DNA from: Turritopsis dohrnii
Lineage: Eukaryota; Cnidaria; Hydrozoa; Anthoathecata; Oceaniidae
Reading direction: 5' to 3'
Assembly: GCA_027922465.2 (NCBI GenBank)
Contig: BQMF02000097.1
Location: 372,001 to 436,000 of the forward strand
DNA: 64,000 bases
Of the stretch, positions 32,613-45,536 are shown piece after piece. The notes beneath the pieces were generated by a model, which was not told the origin of the DNA, ran no database searches, and was given only the letters and a program-made list of their open reading frames with translations. The position numbers and the translations under genes are program-made. Position 1 is the first letter of the stretch, and every line of letters begins with the position of its first letter.

Positions 32613-35600
32613 GTTGGCAGACTACTCCGGACTGACTTGAAACATATTCCTTAGTAATAACCTTTTGTAGTAGCCATGGCAAATTTTCAAATTGAATTCT
32701 ATTAGATTCTGTTGTTATCTTTATCCTGCTATTTGATCTGCTATTCTAAAGTAATTGAGTTTTAAGTAGGTCATTTATTTGATTGTAAATTACTGATTCC
32801 TTATCATCAAATAAAAGTATATGCTCGTTGTTCTTACTGTAAACTAAATCTACAAGAACTTTATTTTGTGAACATTTGTGATTTAGTACTTCCAACTATC
32901 AAGCAATCAGTATAAACAGTAAAATGTAAAGTGGTGAAATTAAAAAAGAAAAGATTATACAAAATGGACCAACCATTCGAATAATAACCTACATTAATCT
33001 TTCTTTGTAGAAAGTCCATGTTAAAGATCTATTGTTTTGTAGAGAATAAAGTTATGAAAACATTTATATCAACTAGTATACGGATAAGGATTCCCGGATC
33101 AGGCAATATGAATTTCTTTTTCCTTGAACTTTTGATGTTTTTAAACGACTTACAATAACCGCCTCAGGACCTAAAAATCATAGTCTGTATGATAAATGTA
33201 GGTTTATTGTAGTCATCAGCATAACGTTTTGTAATTTATGCAATACATCCTATACCTATCATTCAGGTAATATTCGATAATCTCCCAAAATTTCCTAATG
33301 GATGAGAAGTTGTTACAACTAGTTTCAGGACAGGAGCCTTTCCAGTAACAGGCAGAGCCCTTCCAATAGCGGTATGTTAATAAAAGACACCTCATTACAG
33401 ACAGACTTTGTAGCAACCTGTTGCCACTACGGATGAAAGAAGAGTAAGATGGTAGTTCAGTATGTGTAATAGTAGTTCAGTACGCGTTTCGTTACACTAT
33501 TACTCCCAGCTGCTCCTTATTGACAGCTTCCACTCAATTATCTCCATAATATTTCGTACAGCTGTCATCGTGCCATGATATAATTACATAGGCAATCTCC
33601 ATCTTGTGCCATTGATAATATTTGTTTCGCTAGTCAAACACTTAATTTTTATAGAGATATTTTTAATGATGATCTCACTTCATAATGGCAGTTACATGAA
33701 ATGTCATAAAGATAATTGTATAACGGTAACTTTTAATTGGTATGTTTCCCTGAATATGAATTCATTTTGCGTCGTTTACAAACAGTGTCAAGGGCGCTGA
33801 CTTACTAAGACTCACATAGGTACGAGGGTGTATGAAAAAGAAATCCTTACACAGCTTCAGTTCAGCTGTTCCTCTTCTCTAAGCCTTGCGTGATTACTAC
33901 ACGTTTGCAGCGACCATTCATGTTTATTAATCACGCGCCATTTCAACACCACTTCGAATAAAAATAATCAGGGAAAGTAGTTTCTCCGAATTAATTGCCA
34001 TATTAATTAGTCGCAATTTCTAAATCAACACTTTGATGTGAACAAGAAATCCAAAAATCACCCTGTTTGTATGATTAAAATCTACAGACAACCCGTAAAT
34101 TAGAAATTTTTCGAAATTTTTGTGAATCTTGAACGTTTCTCCTGGTCCCTTGGGCATTGCACACTCGATGGTCAGCGCCACAATGTAGTTGATATTTCAT
34201 TTTAAAGGTGTCTGTTCTTCACACCCTGATTAAACGCCCATTATTGCTAACTATCATTTGTTCAGTTCAAAATAAGAAAGTTTAAAGCACGACATTTATT
34301 TTTGGTAGATATATTGCTAGTTTGTAACTAACTATATATATTGTAATGCAAGGAGGGTTCAATTCGCTCAAATAAATAAATAAGTTAATCGTTTCAATGC
34401 GCCCTGTCACCACCCTTAATTATAACGTAGTGCACCTTGGGAGTGAAACACTGCTTAAACTTTATATCAACAGGACCAAACATTAGTCGAATGAATTAGT
34501 TTTACAGATTCACATCTATATGATATAACAACCCTATAACTTACATTGAAGCATATTGAATCAGCGCGTTGATCCCAATTGGATTGGAGAGAAATTTATA
34601 GAGGAAAAAAAAGTCAAGGAAATTATTTATAAATTATTTATATATATGTCCATGTGATTCAAACTATGTTTTCTTTACCTAACATACCTTAAGAAAGACT
34701 AGTTGCCCCTTGCTGGATTTTTCTGAATCGTTCAATTCTTTTGGTAGCATTTTGCAGTTTTATAGTGAAATTTCGGTTAGCAAAAAGTTCCTGTAAAAGG
34801 ATTTGAGATGCGTGGTACCACTAGTCCTCAAAATATTGATGTTTTTATGCATCAGTATGGAAATAATCCTCAAGGAGGGAGGTCACCATCAAATTATCCA
34901 TTCTATGCAGACCATCGACAAATTTCCGCCGCATATCTAGTAGATAAGTCTCCAGCAAGTTGGAAGCTCATTTGAGAGATAGTATCACAATCTGGATCAT
35001 TTTCATACTTTGAAAAGTTCTGTGGAGTATTATATATATATATTATACTTATGGATGCCTGTGCCTAAATACTTGAAATTGACTACGTATACCGTCAATC
35101 ATCCAAAAAACATATGTGCAAAATACAAACCACACCAATGATAATCCATACTGCACTGTCAATTAAACTAAATCCAAAACTTATCTGAGCTTTGCAATGT
35201 GATTACGTATGTGATTTAAGGCTCTATCTAAACAATGGATCCATGGAATACACGCAGAATTTTCAAGTTGCATATATTTATCTTTGCGTATTATCCAAGA
35301 AAGTTACTAGTTTCTGTTTGAATGTTTAGAAGGCCCTTTTCCACGTCTCGAAAATTTTCCACGCTTCAACAGATACGTCTCGCATATGTGAATTCATTTG
35401 TTTCTTTTTGGTGATCGGTCAAAGTCCTGGGAATGAGATTATATTTTGTTAAAAACCACCGCAAAACTATAAAAGGGGGCCATTTCGTGTGTTTGTGACA
35501 CAAATTCATTATTGACCTTGACTCGTAAGATTATTGAATTTTGGCAAAGTTCTACGTTTCGATGATACTCTAGGAGATATGGAATCTTTTGTAAAAAGAT

Positions 35601-36095
35601 AGAAAATTTTTTTTGCAATATTAAGCCCAGTTCAGAGCTGACGATTACGACGATTAGGACGATTAAAAAAATCGCCAAAACGCCAGGTCTGAACACTCTC
35701 GAGTATCTCTAAATACTAATTTCGTTTTTGTAAAATTTGAAGCACGTTCCCTCATGATCTTAAATCAGAAGTATTGACGTAAATTCAATAGATTATTGGT
35801 AAGAAAAATATCCGCAGATATTATATTATAATAGATATTATAAAATATTCACTGAAAGAAGTTGGAAAGGAGTTTTCTTAAAATAATATTAACTCTTGTG
35901 CATTGTTGCTATCATATCTTGTCTTTGTTTATTTGATTTGTTTTGGTTTTCTTCACGTGCTTAGGTACCATTTTGAAGTCACGTGGTTAATTTTGAAAGC
36001 TTAAAAAAAAACGAGCTGCGCAGCCGATCAAAAAAAAAAAAAAAAAAAAAAAAAAAAACGGCTTTCGTTTAAAACGTTTACTGATGATTAGTCTT
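32613..36095. other. Gene-poor spacer
   Basis: About 3.5 kb of AT-rich sequence without a supported exon. It includes an AAATAAATAAAT run near 34370, an ATATATATATAT run near 35030, a run of ACGATTAcGACGATT-like words at 35640-35660, and a poly-A of about 28 bases at 36030-36058. Confidence 0.4.
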
Positions 36096-36956
36096 TGCTT
36101 CTAAGCACAAAGACGTTGTTTCGAAGTCGTGTTCCATCGTCGCTTGACGTTCGTTTAATGGAAACAGCAAAACAACGTCGGATTTTGACGTCAAAACGAC
36201 GATTAAAAATAACCAAAAATGACGTTGTGCGGACGTTGTACAACGGTCAAAAGACCGAAAACAACGCTGCGTGCTTTTTAAGACATCGATTTAAACTGTT
36301 TGGAGTGTGCAGTTCACAAACCATCGTTTTTCGTTTCTTTCTATTTTGCATTGACGTTGTAACATGATCAAATTAACGACAAAGGGTAATGACAACAAAA
36401 GAAAAGTCACCAGAAGAATCGAACCCCAACCTCTCGCATGAATTCTGAGAGTGATAACCACTACACTACGGCGCATACTATCTTCATTTCAAATAGGTTA
36501 AGATGGAAAAGAACGAAATGACGAAATGAAAGAAAAATGCAATATAATTTTTGCTTGCTTTTTAAAACATCGATTTAAACTGTTTGGAGTGTGCAGTTCA
36601 CAAACCATCGTTTTTCGTTTCTTTCTATTTCGCTTCTTTTCCATTCTTCTATCCTTTGATCCAAATGAATAGATAATGGAAGACACATTTTTATGGTTTT
36701 CAAGATGATTACCTGCACGACTAAATTGCATACGGAAGGCGGAATGCATGCCGAAATACAAAATGCAACGTTCTTTTGACGTCGAAAGAACGTCAGAATT
36801 GACTGTAAGTAAATTTTTGACGTTTTCTTGGTGTCGTTTTTGGTTTCGACCAACCCTGACGTTTTCTTGACGTCCGTTAATAGTCGTTTTAGGTTACGAC
36901 GTTAAAACAGCCATAAAACAACGTTGTGTTGACGTCGTGTATTAACAGGGGTGTTT
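36096..36956 (-). repeat. ACGTTG-rich SINE-like repeat, copy 2, with internal duplication
   Basis: On the minus strand it begins CCCCTGTTAATACACG and ends CTTTGTGCTTAG, as in the copy at 485-765, but it is ~860 bases long. The extra length includes a tRNA-like head (36408-36476). It also includes a ~60-base block with AAACTGTTTGGAGTGTGCAG that occurs twice in direct orientation (about 36292-36350 and 36576-36634). Confidence 0.65.
36408..36476 (-). repeat. tRNA-derived SINE head
   Basis: On the minus strand it contains TAGTGTAGTGGTTATC, a good polymerase III A box as in tRNA-Val/Glu. About 40 bases later comes GGGTTCGATTC, a B box. The anticodon arm does not fold with a 7-base loop and the acceptor stem is not conserved, so it is a tRNA relic and not a working tRNA. 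Confidence 0.7.
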
Positions 36957-38228
36957 TTATATGAATTTGACTTCGCTACTTCCCTTAAAAAGCAATACAT
37001 ACGCATGTGATATTTTATCCCCGCCTTGCTATTCGGCACTTAGGAGCTTGCATTTATGGTCTGAACAGGATACAGATCCAAATATTAAATCAGAGGAAAT
37101 AACCTATATGGTGGGTCAAGCATCTCCGGTCATCATTCGATGACTTACCTATTCAACAGTGCTAACGTCACGTGGTCCTTTCCACCGCAGATTGTTTTAA
37201 TGCGTCTTTGCTTTGGGTAAATAGATTAACATTTTCAATTTGCATCCCACCAACCAAATACATGCACATCAGGTTTTAAAAAGCTATTCTTTTGTTTTGC
37301 AAATAAGTGATTATAATCTTTTGATTTTTGCGCAAAAACTTTCCACTGACCTTAAGGACTACGGCCTTCTTGTTTGGATTAAAATTCTCTCGCTATTTAA
37401 AATCTTACGATTACAATAGGCCATAAAAGACCTGGAAGAAATGTCCGAAAGTCTAACAAAATGTCCGAAAGTATGATGCTTAAACTTTGCTTAAAAAGAT
37501 AAATTATTGACCTAGCATAAAAAGCAAATTGCGCGGAATTAAAACAGTAGAAGTTTTGTGCCAGTAAATTTGAAAACTTAGAAAGTTCACGTGGTCACGT
37601 GACATTAAATTTCACTGCAATTGCTTACTAGCAACTGATGCTGGAATCTCAGACTTTGAAAATGATTAATGTGATTGGGGAGAACGTTAACGAAAGTGTA
37701 GACGTTGAAGCCACGCCCATTCACTATACAATTCAGATAACGGAATAAAAATACTTGAACGTAAAACTGGAAAAGATTCATAGCCTCGAGTAACGCCAGA
37801 GATCTTTTCAATAGCTGGTTTTGTACTATTTCAGCGGTAGTTTCTCTATCTCGAGTCTACCGATCCTCAATTTTTTCCAGGTCCTGTTGGAGTTAAAGAT
37901 ATCGAAAGTTGACCTTTGTTCAACAATATAGTCGAATATGTCTAACATGTGTACGTTCGATTTTCGTAAGCTTTTGAATAAATTCAAAAGTTACATTGCT
38001 ATAAAATGATACATTGTATTACTATTGTCCTGTATCAAATATTTGTAATAATTTATTTTACTACTACATATATTTTACTTTTATATCGCAACAGAGCTTA
38101 ATAGGAATGCTTGAAGTGACAAAAAACTTCGTTTCACCAATTAAGCAGTCCTTGGATTCAAACCAAGGTTACTTCTCGAAAAACTTGAAGAAAACTTATT
38201 TGAACTTATTTTTACATATGCACTTGAA
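36957..38228. other. 3' flank of the phospholipase duplication
   Basis: The part from about 37620 onward is the downstream flank of the distal phospholipase cassette and is repeated at 40255 onward. The rest holds no supported exon. Confidence 0.5.
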
Positions 38229-40051
38229 TTATCCTTCCCAGAAGTTGTATGTGCGAGGTGCTCTTGTTTTCAAAGGGCGTATTGACTGCGCCGGTTGACC
38301 GGGAGTATGTGGTGGATAATCTGCTATGGGAATCTCTTTTTCATCAGGATCTAAATCATCCGTATCTTTTAAGCATCTCATATTAATATAGTCGAAATAC
38401 AACTGTCCAATCCACGATGCTGACCAAGAGTTGATCTACAAAAACATATCACGATTTGCTTATTTATGTCTAGTGGACAAATTTGTTCAAAAATAATTCC
38501 GACAGAGTGCATTTATTTAGAAATATATGCACTAATTTGACAGAAATGATCTTCATAGAAGCGAATGTTTGACGATTTTGCCCACTGGTCTACATTCCAT
38601 CTCTGTCATTCATAGGAATCTCGTGTCAGTGTAGGCAACTGCAATTAAAATTGTCCAAAACTTTTATTCATTGAATGATTACCATAGAAACAATGTTTTA
38701 GATGAAAATGAGGTCCACACGGACAGATTAGTTTTAACATGGAGGTATAAAACAGAAGGAGAACGAACTCTTATTTTTCTATTATTCAGATAATGACTAT
38801 TCTATTCATTGCGGTATCACTTTGATGTCATCCGTGATGCGCTTTCGGCTGGTTGTCGGTGAAACGAATACTTTTTTAAAAATTAACGACAATTTAAAAA
38901 CCAAATATCATCCATTATAACAACGGATCATCTTGCTGCATAGTGACAAGCAGACTATGAAACCTAAAGCTTCCTTGAGAAACAAATGAAAATCTATGTT
39001 TTTATACAGAGTTGAAGATATCGCGTAATTCATGTATAAGTTCCAATCTACATATCTTCTGACTTAAATGCGCCTCGATAGTGCCGCGGTACGTGCAAAA
39101 ACTTAGGATTATCCTCTCTTCAAAAACTGAAGCTCGGCGAAACTGCTTGAGGGGATCACGAGATATAGACCTAAAGTTGCAATGTTTTCGTTGCATATTT
39201 GTGACGTTTTTGCATAATTCTCCCAATTCCTACAGATTATGCATGCTAAGAACTTTACCCTAACGATCTTTAATCACATTGGAGAATTGATATGAACGAA
39301 ATTTTCACGCAAGAACGCCAAAATTATAAAAATTATGCAAGATGATAGCAATTATATGTTATTACACACTGAGGACTTAAACAATGCAGCGCATCACGGA
39401 TAGTACAATAGCAGATTTTGAGTTCGTTCTCCTTCTGTTTTATACCTCCATGGTTTTAAATGCGAGAAACATGAATTAGGGAGACGTGTCTGCACACTCC
39501 TTTAGGAAATTAAAATAAAAGAAGAAACTATGACACATACTGCTGATAGACAATCGTGAAATGCATCATCACACTTGCAACTGGATATGGTATACTTTCC
39601 TTCATTTTTATAGCCCCATCGTTCCATTCCAGGGCTGATAGCTATTGCGCAAAAATCATGATCTCGACAGCAGACATCCACTTTATCTGGGCCCAATGCT
39701 GATCTATTTCCCTTGGCATCATCTCCAGGTCCACACCATATTGTTCCTAACATTAGTTAGAAGTGATTCAATGTTTAACTCACTTGACATTGTACTTATA
39801 ATGTAAGTTTGGTAACTGATAGGGAGTGATATCCTTTCTAAAATCTTAAGCACATTTTTATGTGTCTTTGCAATATGTAACCACAAAAAAGCTACTACCT
39901 TTAGGTGTTGCAATGCTACTATACATTAATTTATACAAAACAGCACTTTGACACTTTATTACAGCAACGGAGTAAATCAATCGAAGGGAGATGAATTCAA
40001 ACACATTACCTGGAAATCTTTGTCTTTTTGTCGCATTTTCACTTCCATAGT
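38229..40051 (-). CDS. Secreted phospholipase A2, group III-like, distal cassette (exons 3B-5B only)
   Basis: Exons by homology to the proximal copy: 40010-40051 (42 bp), 39541-39746 (206 bp), 38229-38435 (207 bp). All keep length, phase, splice sites and an open frame ending in TAA. The middle exon holds the calcium loop WCGPGD and the catalytic CCRDHDFC, followed by further conserved cysteines. The last exon has NSWSASWIGQLYFDYI. The signal-peptide exons of the proximal copy are not repeated: the next sequence upstream is the 3' flank of the proximal gene. So this is either an alternative 3' cassette of that gene or a headless duplicate. Differences from the proximal copy are scattered and leave the active site unchanged. 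Family function: hydrolysis of the sn-2 ester of phospholipids; some cnidarian members are venom components. Confidence 0.75.
38470..38589. repeat. Palindromic MITE family A, copy 5
   Basis: TAGTGGACAAATTTGTTC on the left and TTTGACGATTTTGCCCACTG on the right. It lies in the phospholipase intron between exons 4B and 5B, matching copy 6 in the other unit. Confidence 0.75.
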
Positions 40052-40252
40052 CTTAAAAGAGGAAGGCATGATACGCGTTATGACTGTACTTACAGACTTA
40101 AAACTTGCTGTAATTTTTAACGCACCTAGTTGACTTGCCGAAAAAAAACCAACACATTTATGTAGCATTTTGAAGTTAGCAGCTTGGAGATCAACATATA
40201 TTTTAAATGGTTGTATTAAAATTGGCATTAGATTTCGATGTAGTAGTCAGTT

Positions 40253-42900
40253 GCTTACTAGCTACTGATGCTGGAATCTCAGACTTTGAAAATGATTGAT
40301 GTGATTGGGGAGAACGTTAACGAAAGTGTAGACGTTGAAGCCACGCCCATTCACTATACAATTCAGATTACGGGATACAAATACTTGAACGTTAAATTGA
40401 CAAGATTATAGTTATCAATAACGCCAGAGATTTTTGCATAAATTGGTTATTGTACCTTTTTCTTGGGATTTTTCTTATTTTTGACCCTCTGTAGATGTGC
40501 AACTTTTTTCCAAGTCCTCTGGGAGTTAAAGACATCAGAAGTTGACTTTATTCAACAGTATATTCGAATTTGCCTAACATATGTACATTCGATTTTCGTA
40601 ACTTTCTGAAAAAATTCAAATATTATATTGTTATATTATGATACATTGTATTACTATAGTCCTGTATCAAATATTTGTAATAATGTATTTTGCTACTACA
40701 TATATCTTATTATTATATTGTAACAGAGCTTAATAGGAATACTTGAAGTTTTAAAAAAAATTCATGGAAAGTAAATGAATTTGAAGAGCTTAACACAATA
40801 TTACTCAAGGTAGAGACATAGCAGTCGCCAGCATTTCACCAATTAAGACGTCCTTGGATTCAAACGAAGGTTACTTCTCGTAAAACATGAAGAAAACTTA
40901 TTTGAAAGATTTTTATGTATGCACTTGAATTATCCTGCCCAGAAGTTGTATGTGCGAGGTGCTCTTGTTTTCAAAGGGCGTATTGACTGCACCGGTTGGC
41001 CGGGAATTTGCGGTCGGGACGCTCCTATGGGAACCTCTTCTTCATCAGGATCCAATCCGTCTGTATCTTTTAAGCATCTCATATTAATATAGTCAAAATA
41101 CAACTGTCCAATCCACGATGCTGACCAAGAATTAATCTACAAAAAGGTATCACGATTTGCTTATTCATGTTTATACATTTCCGGTGGACAAATTTGTTCA
41201 AGAAATCATTTGGAAGGAGTGCATTTCTTTAGAAATATATGCACTATTGTGATAAAAATACTCTTCATACAGTGAAGATTTTACGATTCTGTCCACCGTG
41301 CTACGTTACAGCTTAGTTATCCATACGAACCTCGTGTCAGTGTAGGTAATAAATTAAAATTGTCCAAAAGCTTTATTGTTGAATAATTACCATGGAAACA
41401 ATGTAATAAATCAAAACGAGGTCCATATGAACAGATTTATTTAAATGCGACGAATACGACTTAAGGAGACGTGTTAAAACACTTCTTTAAGGAAATGAAT
41501 TGTATAAAGAAACTATGGCACATACTGCAGATAGACAATCGTGAAATGCATCATCACACTTGCAACTGGATATTCTATACTTTCCTTCATTTTTAAAGCC
41601 CCATCGTTGCTTTCCGCTGTTGATTGATATTGCGCAAAAATCGTGATCTCGACAGCACACATCCACTTTATCTGGGCCCAATGCTGATTTATTTCCGTTG
41701 GCATCATTTCCAGGTCCACACCATATCGTTCCTGTGAAAACATTAGGTAAAGTTGATTTGATGTTCAACTAACTTGATATTGTACTTATAATGCAAGTTT
41801 GGTAATTGACAGAGAAGAATATCCTCTCTAACTTTTAAAGCACGTTTAAGTAACTTTACAATATGTAACTAGAAAAGAACTACTGCCTCGTTGTTAGGTA
41901 TTGTAGAGCTATTATATAATACTTTATACAAAAGAGCATTGGTACTTTATTACAGCTGATCAATGGAAGGTGAATTAAAACACATTACCTGGAAATCTTT
42001 GTCTTTTTGTCGCATTTTCACTTCTAAAGTCTTAAAAAGGGAAAGCTCGCTGATAGATACATGTAATTGTTGTATGTACATTCTCTAAATGTGTAGTCAT
42101 ATTTCACGCAACTACACAATTCCATCCTCCATTCAGGCACAAGAAGTTCACACGTCAAAAATAACCAGCATTCTGAGCATTCTAAGGTTAACAGCTTAAA
42201 GGATTGAAATAAACTTTAGATAGCTGTCTTGAAATTTCTGGTAGACAGGTGAGAAGCGTATTTAGCTGCATATTGGCACTATCTTCCATAAGATGAAAAA
42301 TCAACAAAAACTGTAAAAAGCAATACGAGTATAAGTGAAAAATACTTGTGGCAAAAGACCCGTGTTAAATCATATTTTTATTTCTCTCTTGCTCCTGCAG
42401 AATTATTAATATAAAATACTAAAGTGCTGCCCAAACATTCTTGGCCTACGCTGTAACACCTCGCTTGATCTGATAGTGCAAATGACACTATAAAACAGCA
42501 CTACATTTGATCAATAACACCTTCCTGTACAATATTGAAAAATAGTGTAAAATAGTGAAGGTATAGAACTCCATCAGCTGTTCCCTGGGGGTACTATTTA
42601 CTTAACAATGTGATCAAATTATATCCGAAGTGTTGGTTACATCATTTGAATAGTATAAACCACGCCCAAGTTTTAGTCTATTTTGTTAGTTTAGAAAAAG
42701 TCTAAAGTACATGAAAACAGTCAAAGTGAATATTAGTCGCTTCGCTAAACACGGACATTTTTCAATTTATACAATTTAAAACTCAAAAAACTACACATCA
42801 ACGTTATTAGAAATGGGAAAGCTCCGATACCAGATCAGTGTATCGAGATAGAACAGAGAAAATGGATTATAACTTCAGGTACATAACTTGTTTAGATTTA
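40253..42900. repeat. Tandem duplication unit 2 (proximal)
   Basis: The second unit of the ~2.6 kb duplication, colinear with 37620-40252 through exons 5, 4 and 3 and the introns. Similarity fades upstream of exon 3A, around 42.0-42.3 kb. The right boundary is approximate. Confidence 0.75.
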
Positions 42901-43164
42901 AAATTAACTTCAACTTACACTTGTGTCCCCACACCGGAAGGAGCTTTTTCGGTAGTATATGGCGTTTTGGAAATAATCTTCCTTGTCCATTTTGATTGGT
43001 GGAGACGTAGGTGACCAGTGCAATTAAGAAAACGTATCTATATATATGTAGATGATAGATATTTACATAATTGATTGCTTGTGCAGCACAACTATTTTAT
43101 CAAAAATCCAATAGTCAATCAACGTGATAATAAAAGATTCAAATTCTACTTACAAACTTTTCAT
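40930..43164 (-). CDS. Secreted phospholipase A2, group III-like, complete five-exon gene
   Basis: Exons: 43154-43164, 42919-43037, 41989-42030, 41526-41731, 40930-41136, giving 194 residues with consistent phases. Exon 1 is only 11 bases (ATG plus eight, donor GTAAGT), chosen because it joins in frame to a signal peptide core (YVFLIALVTYV). A propeptide with basic sites (LFPKR, TKRQR) precedes RFPGTIWCG. The calcium loop WCGPGN and the His-Asp site CCRDHDFC lie in the 206-bp exon, and the cysteine-rich C-terminal part has NSWSASWIGQLYFDYI. The architecture matches bee-venom-like group III enzymes, which are secreted and calcium dependent. Exons 3-5 are duplicated downstream. A digestive, defensive or venom role cannot be told apart from sequence. 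Confidence 0.85.
41181..41301. repeat. Palindromic MITE family A, copy 6
   Basis: CCGGTGGACAAATTTGTTC on the left and TTTTACGATTCTGTCCACCG on the right, at the position equivalent to copy 5. The insertion therefore predates the duplication. Confidence 0.75.
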
Positions 43165-44491
43165 AATGGATATTTACTTTCACAGTTTGATAAACAGTGA
43201 AAAAAAAACAGCCAGTTATTCGGCACAAATTTTTCTTCATGCAAGAATGAGTCGAGACTATCTGCATATTTGACAGATTGAAGGAAAATCATAAAAATGC
43301 CTAATTACTGCTAGATTAATCAGTAAATACGGTTAATTAAGTTTAATCAGTAATTCAATTAGTTCGATTTATCAAGTAGAGTAAACTCTCTTTAATTCGA
43401 ACTCCAAGGGGACCGTAAGAAACGTTCGATTTACGGAAAGTTCGCATAATGGAGATTCATTTATAAAGAAACAACAAAGGGACCTTATTAACAATTATGA
43501 AGGTTCGAGTTATGGAGATTCGACTGTAAATTCGTTTTATAACTCACTAATTCTGAGAACATAACTAGTTATTAGCTTCTTAACCAGTAGTGCTGATTGT
43601 GCATGACTAAAATAACGTAAATACAGATAAATTTATCTGATGAATTACTGATTAGTTTATGATTGTTATAACTTGATATGATTTTCATCCAAGACACAAA
43701 ATATTTTAAAGAGGATTGATGCAACTGAACAGAAAGTTGCAATAGATATTCTTGTGATTTTAAAAGTTTCCCATCTCCAACAATATTACAATCTCAAGAT
43801 ATGTGAAAGGGAAAGCAGATTTTATAGAAACATATTGAAGATTTGAATTGAAATAGTTTGCAGTTTTGCAGCAACTATGACTACGAAGATCGGTTATTTG
43901 GAAACAATAATTAAACAATAAACATTATTTCAATTATATCAAGTTCATTATGTTAACGTCACGCAAGTAGATAAACTATTCTTCAATTTTTTAAATTTTC
44001 CAAAGGTTTTAGATTTTATTATGAAAAAATACAAAAGAGGGAACATCAAAAAACACATTACACTTTATATATACAGAGGAGATTTAATCAATGATACGAG
44101 TTCTTATGACTGACAATAAAAGCAGTGCCAGTTATATTGCTTCCATTAGTGCGTGTTGATTGCCTTCTGTTGATATAAATCCGTTTAGTCATTTTGGACG
44201 AAAATGTATTTCAATAAGCAGTTCTAATTATAAATACCTTTTACATAACCATCTAAATATTATAAGTTACCTCATTGATCCAGGGAGACAGTTTTGGGAA
44301 AAGGCTAGATAATCCACCTTCATACAGTTTTTAAGAAATAGCTATTTTGACACTTTGCGGCCTTTCGCACTTCCGTTAATGAATGTTAAAGGATTATCAA
44401 TTGCTAGGAATGCATAGCTATGTTTTAAATAATATTAAGAGCGCTTTTTTATGTTCGTTTTATACATAAACTAAATTATTTCACAATCATA
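43165..44491. other. Intergenic, no gene seen
   Basis: This should include the promoter of the phospholipase gene (minus strand, just above 43164). No exon is supported. There is an inverted pair of TTCGAATTA-like words around 43.38-43.54 kb. Confidence 0.35.
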
Positions 44492-44998
44492 TCAGGTAAG
44501 AACCTCATCAGTATTTAGTTCCAGCGTTCCCACGGATTTTGAATCAACCGAATAAGCCATATAAGTAGCAACAAATGCTTCGATTACACCAAGCCATCCA
44601 AAAAAATAGCTCCATCCATACTTGTGGTCACTGAGATCGTTGTCTTCTTCGATTTTACCCGTAAAAATCGACATAGCGATCAAAATACAAGACCCCGTTA
44701 TCAACATTAAACTTGTTGCGACGTAACGGCCGTTTGATCTTTTCTCTGACGAGAAAGAAAACGCACATCCTCCCATACAAAATATGATGGAGATAATCAC
44801 CAATGCTCGAACAAGTCTTTCCCATTTCTCAATTTCACTATTATCAAGTTTGGAGCAGTCACTGCCGAGACAATTTTCCCATAACCCACGCTCTTCATTC
44901 CGTTCCTTGTTATAAAGCCAAGAATTTCCTGCGCAAGCAATGAGTATCAAGAGCAAAGCCTTGAAACACGTGATTAACAAAAAACGAGGAGCACTCAT
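44492..44998 (-). CDS. Claudin/PMP22-like four-helix membrane protein
   Basis: A single exon of 168 codons, stop TGA. Four hydrophobic segments: LLITCFKALLLILIACAG, LVRALVIISIIFCMGGCAF, ATSLMLITGSCILIAMSIF and YFFGWLGVIEAFVATYMAY. The first extracellular loop has NSWLY, then RGLWENC, then C eight residues on, which is the W-GLW-C-C signature of the claudin/PMP22/EMP superfamily. The C-terminal tail is short and ends LNTDEVLT, without a clear PDZ-binding motif. Family members act at cell junctions or as channel-associated subunits in the plasma membrane. Which branch this belongs to is not clear. Confidence 0.8.
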   Translation of the reverse strand: MSAPRFLLITCFKALLLILIACAGNSWLYNKERNEERGLWENCLGSDCSKLDNSEIEKWERLVRALVIISIIFCMGGCAFSFSSEKRSNGRYVATSLMLITGSCILIAMSIFTGKIEEDNDLSDHKYGWSYFFGWLGVIEAFVATYMAYSVDSKSVGTLELNTDEVLT

Positions 44999-45536
44999 TT
45001 TTGCGTTGAACGTAAATGATAATGTTTTCAGTAAAGAGAGATTTTATCTCATGAGAGATAAAATCATCTTATAACAACAAACATCAAGCTATGTCTTTTT
45101 AAAAATTTCATCTCTATGGAAGTCTTTAAAGCAGTTAATAGCTTTTTCTTAATAGATGTTTTATATGCACTTAACTACATCACAGTATGTTTCTCATCTT
45201 CAAATGATGCCCCTTACTGGAGTATTGTCTTTCTGAAACAATAAAATAGAAAAAATAATAAAAATATAAATGCTATTCATTCGTAAAGTAGATAAGTTAC
45301 TAGCGAGAGAATTTGACAATGGCAAAAAGCCACAATCCATATCATGTCATAAACAGACCTTTTCGGATTATACGTCACATCAGATCTTGCCTCGCTTTCA
45401 TATAATAATGACATTTTGGTCGTTTTTGAAAAGAAATGATACCTGAGGGGAAAATGTTACACGAACTTTTTTTTATCTATCTTAATTAGCTACGTAAGTA
45501 ACTACAGTGTGTATCAAAATGTCTTATCCACCAACT

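Larger units (their letters stand above)
37620..40252. repeat. Tandem duplication unit 1 (distal)
   Basis: A ~2.63 kb unit. It begins with GCTTACTAGCAACTGATGCT and includes GGGGAGAACGTTAACGAAAG. The same sequence starts again at about 40253. It carries phospholipase exons 3-5 in copy B and one family A MITE. Confidence 0.85.
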
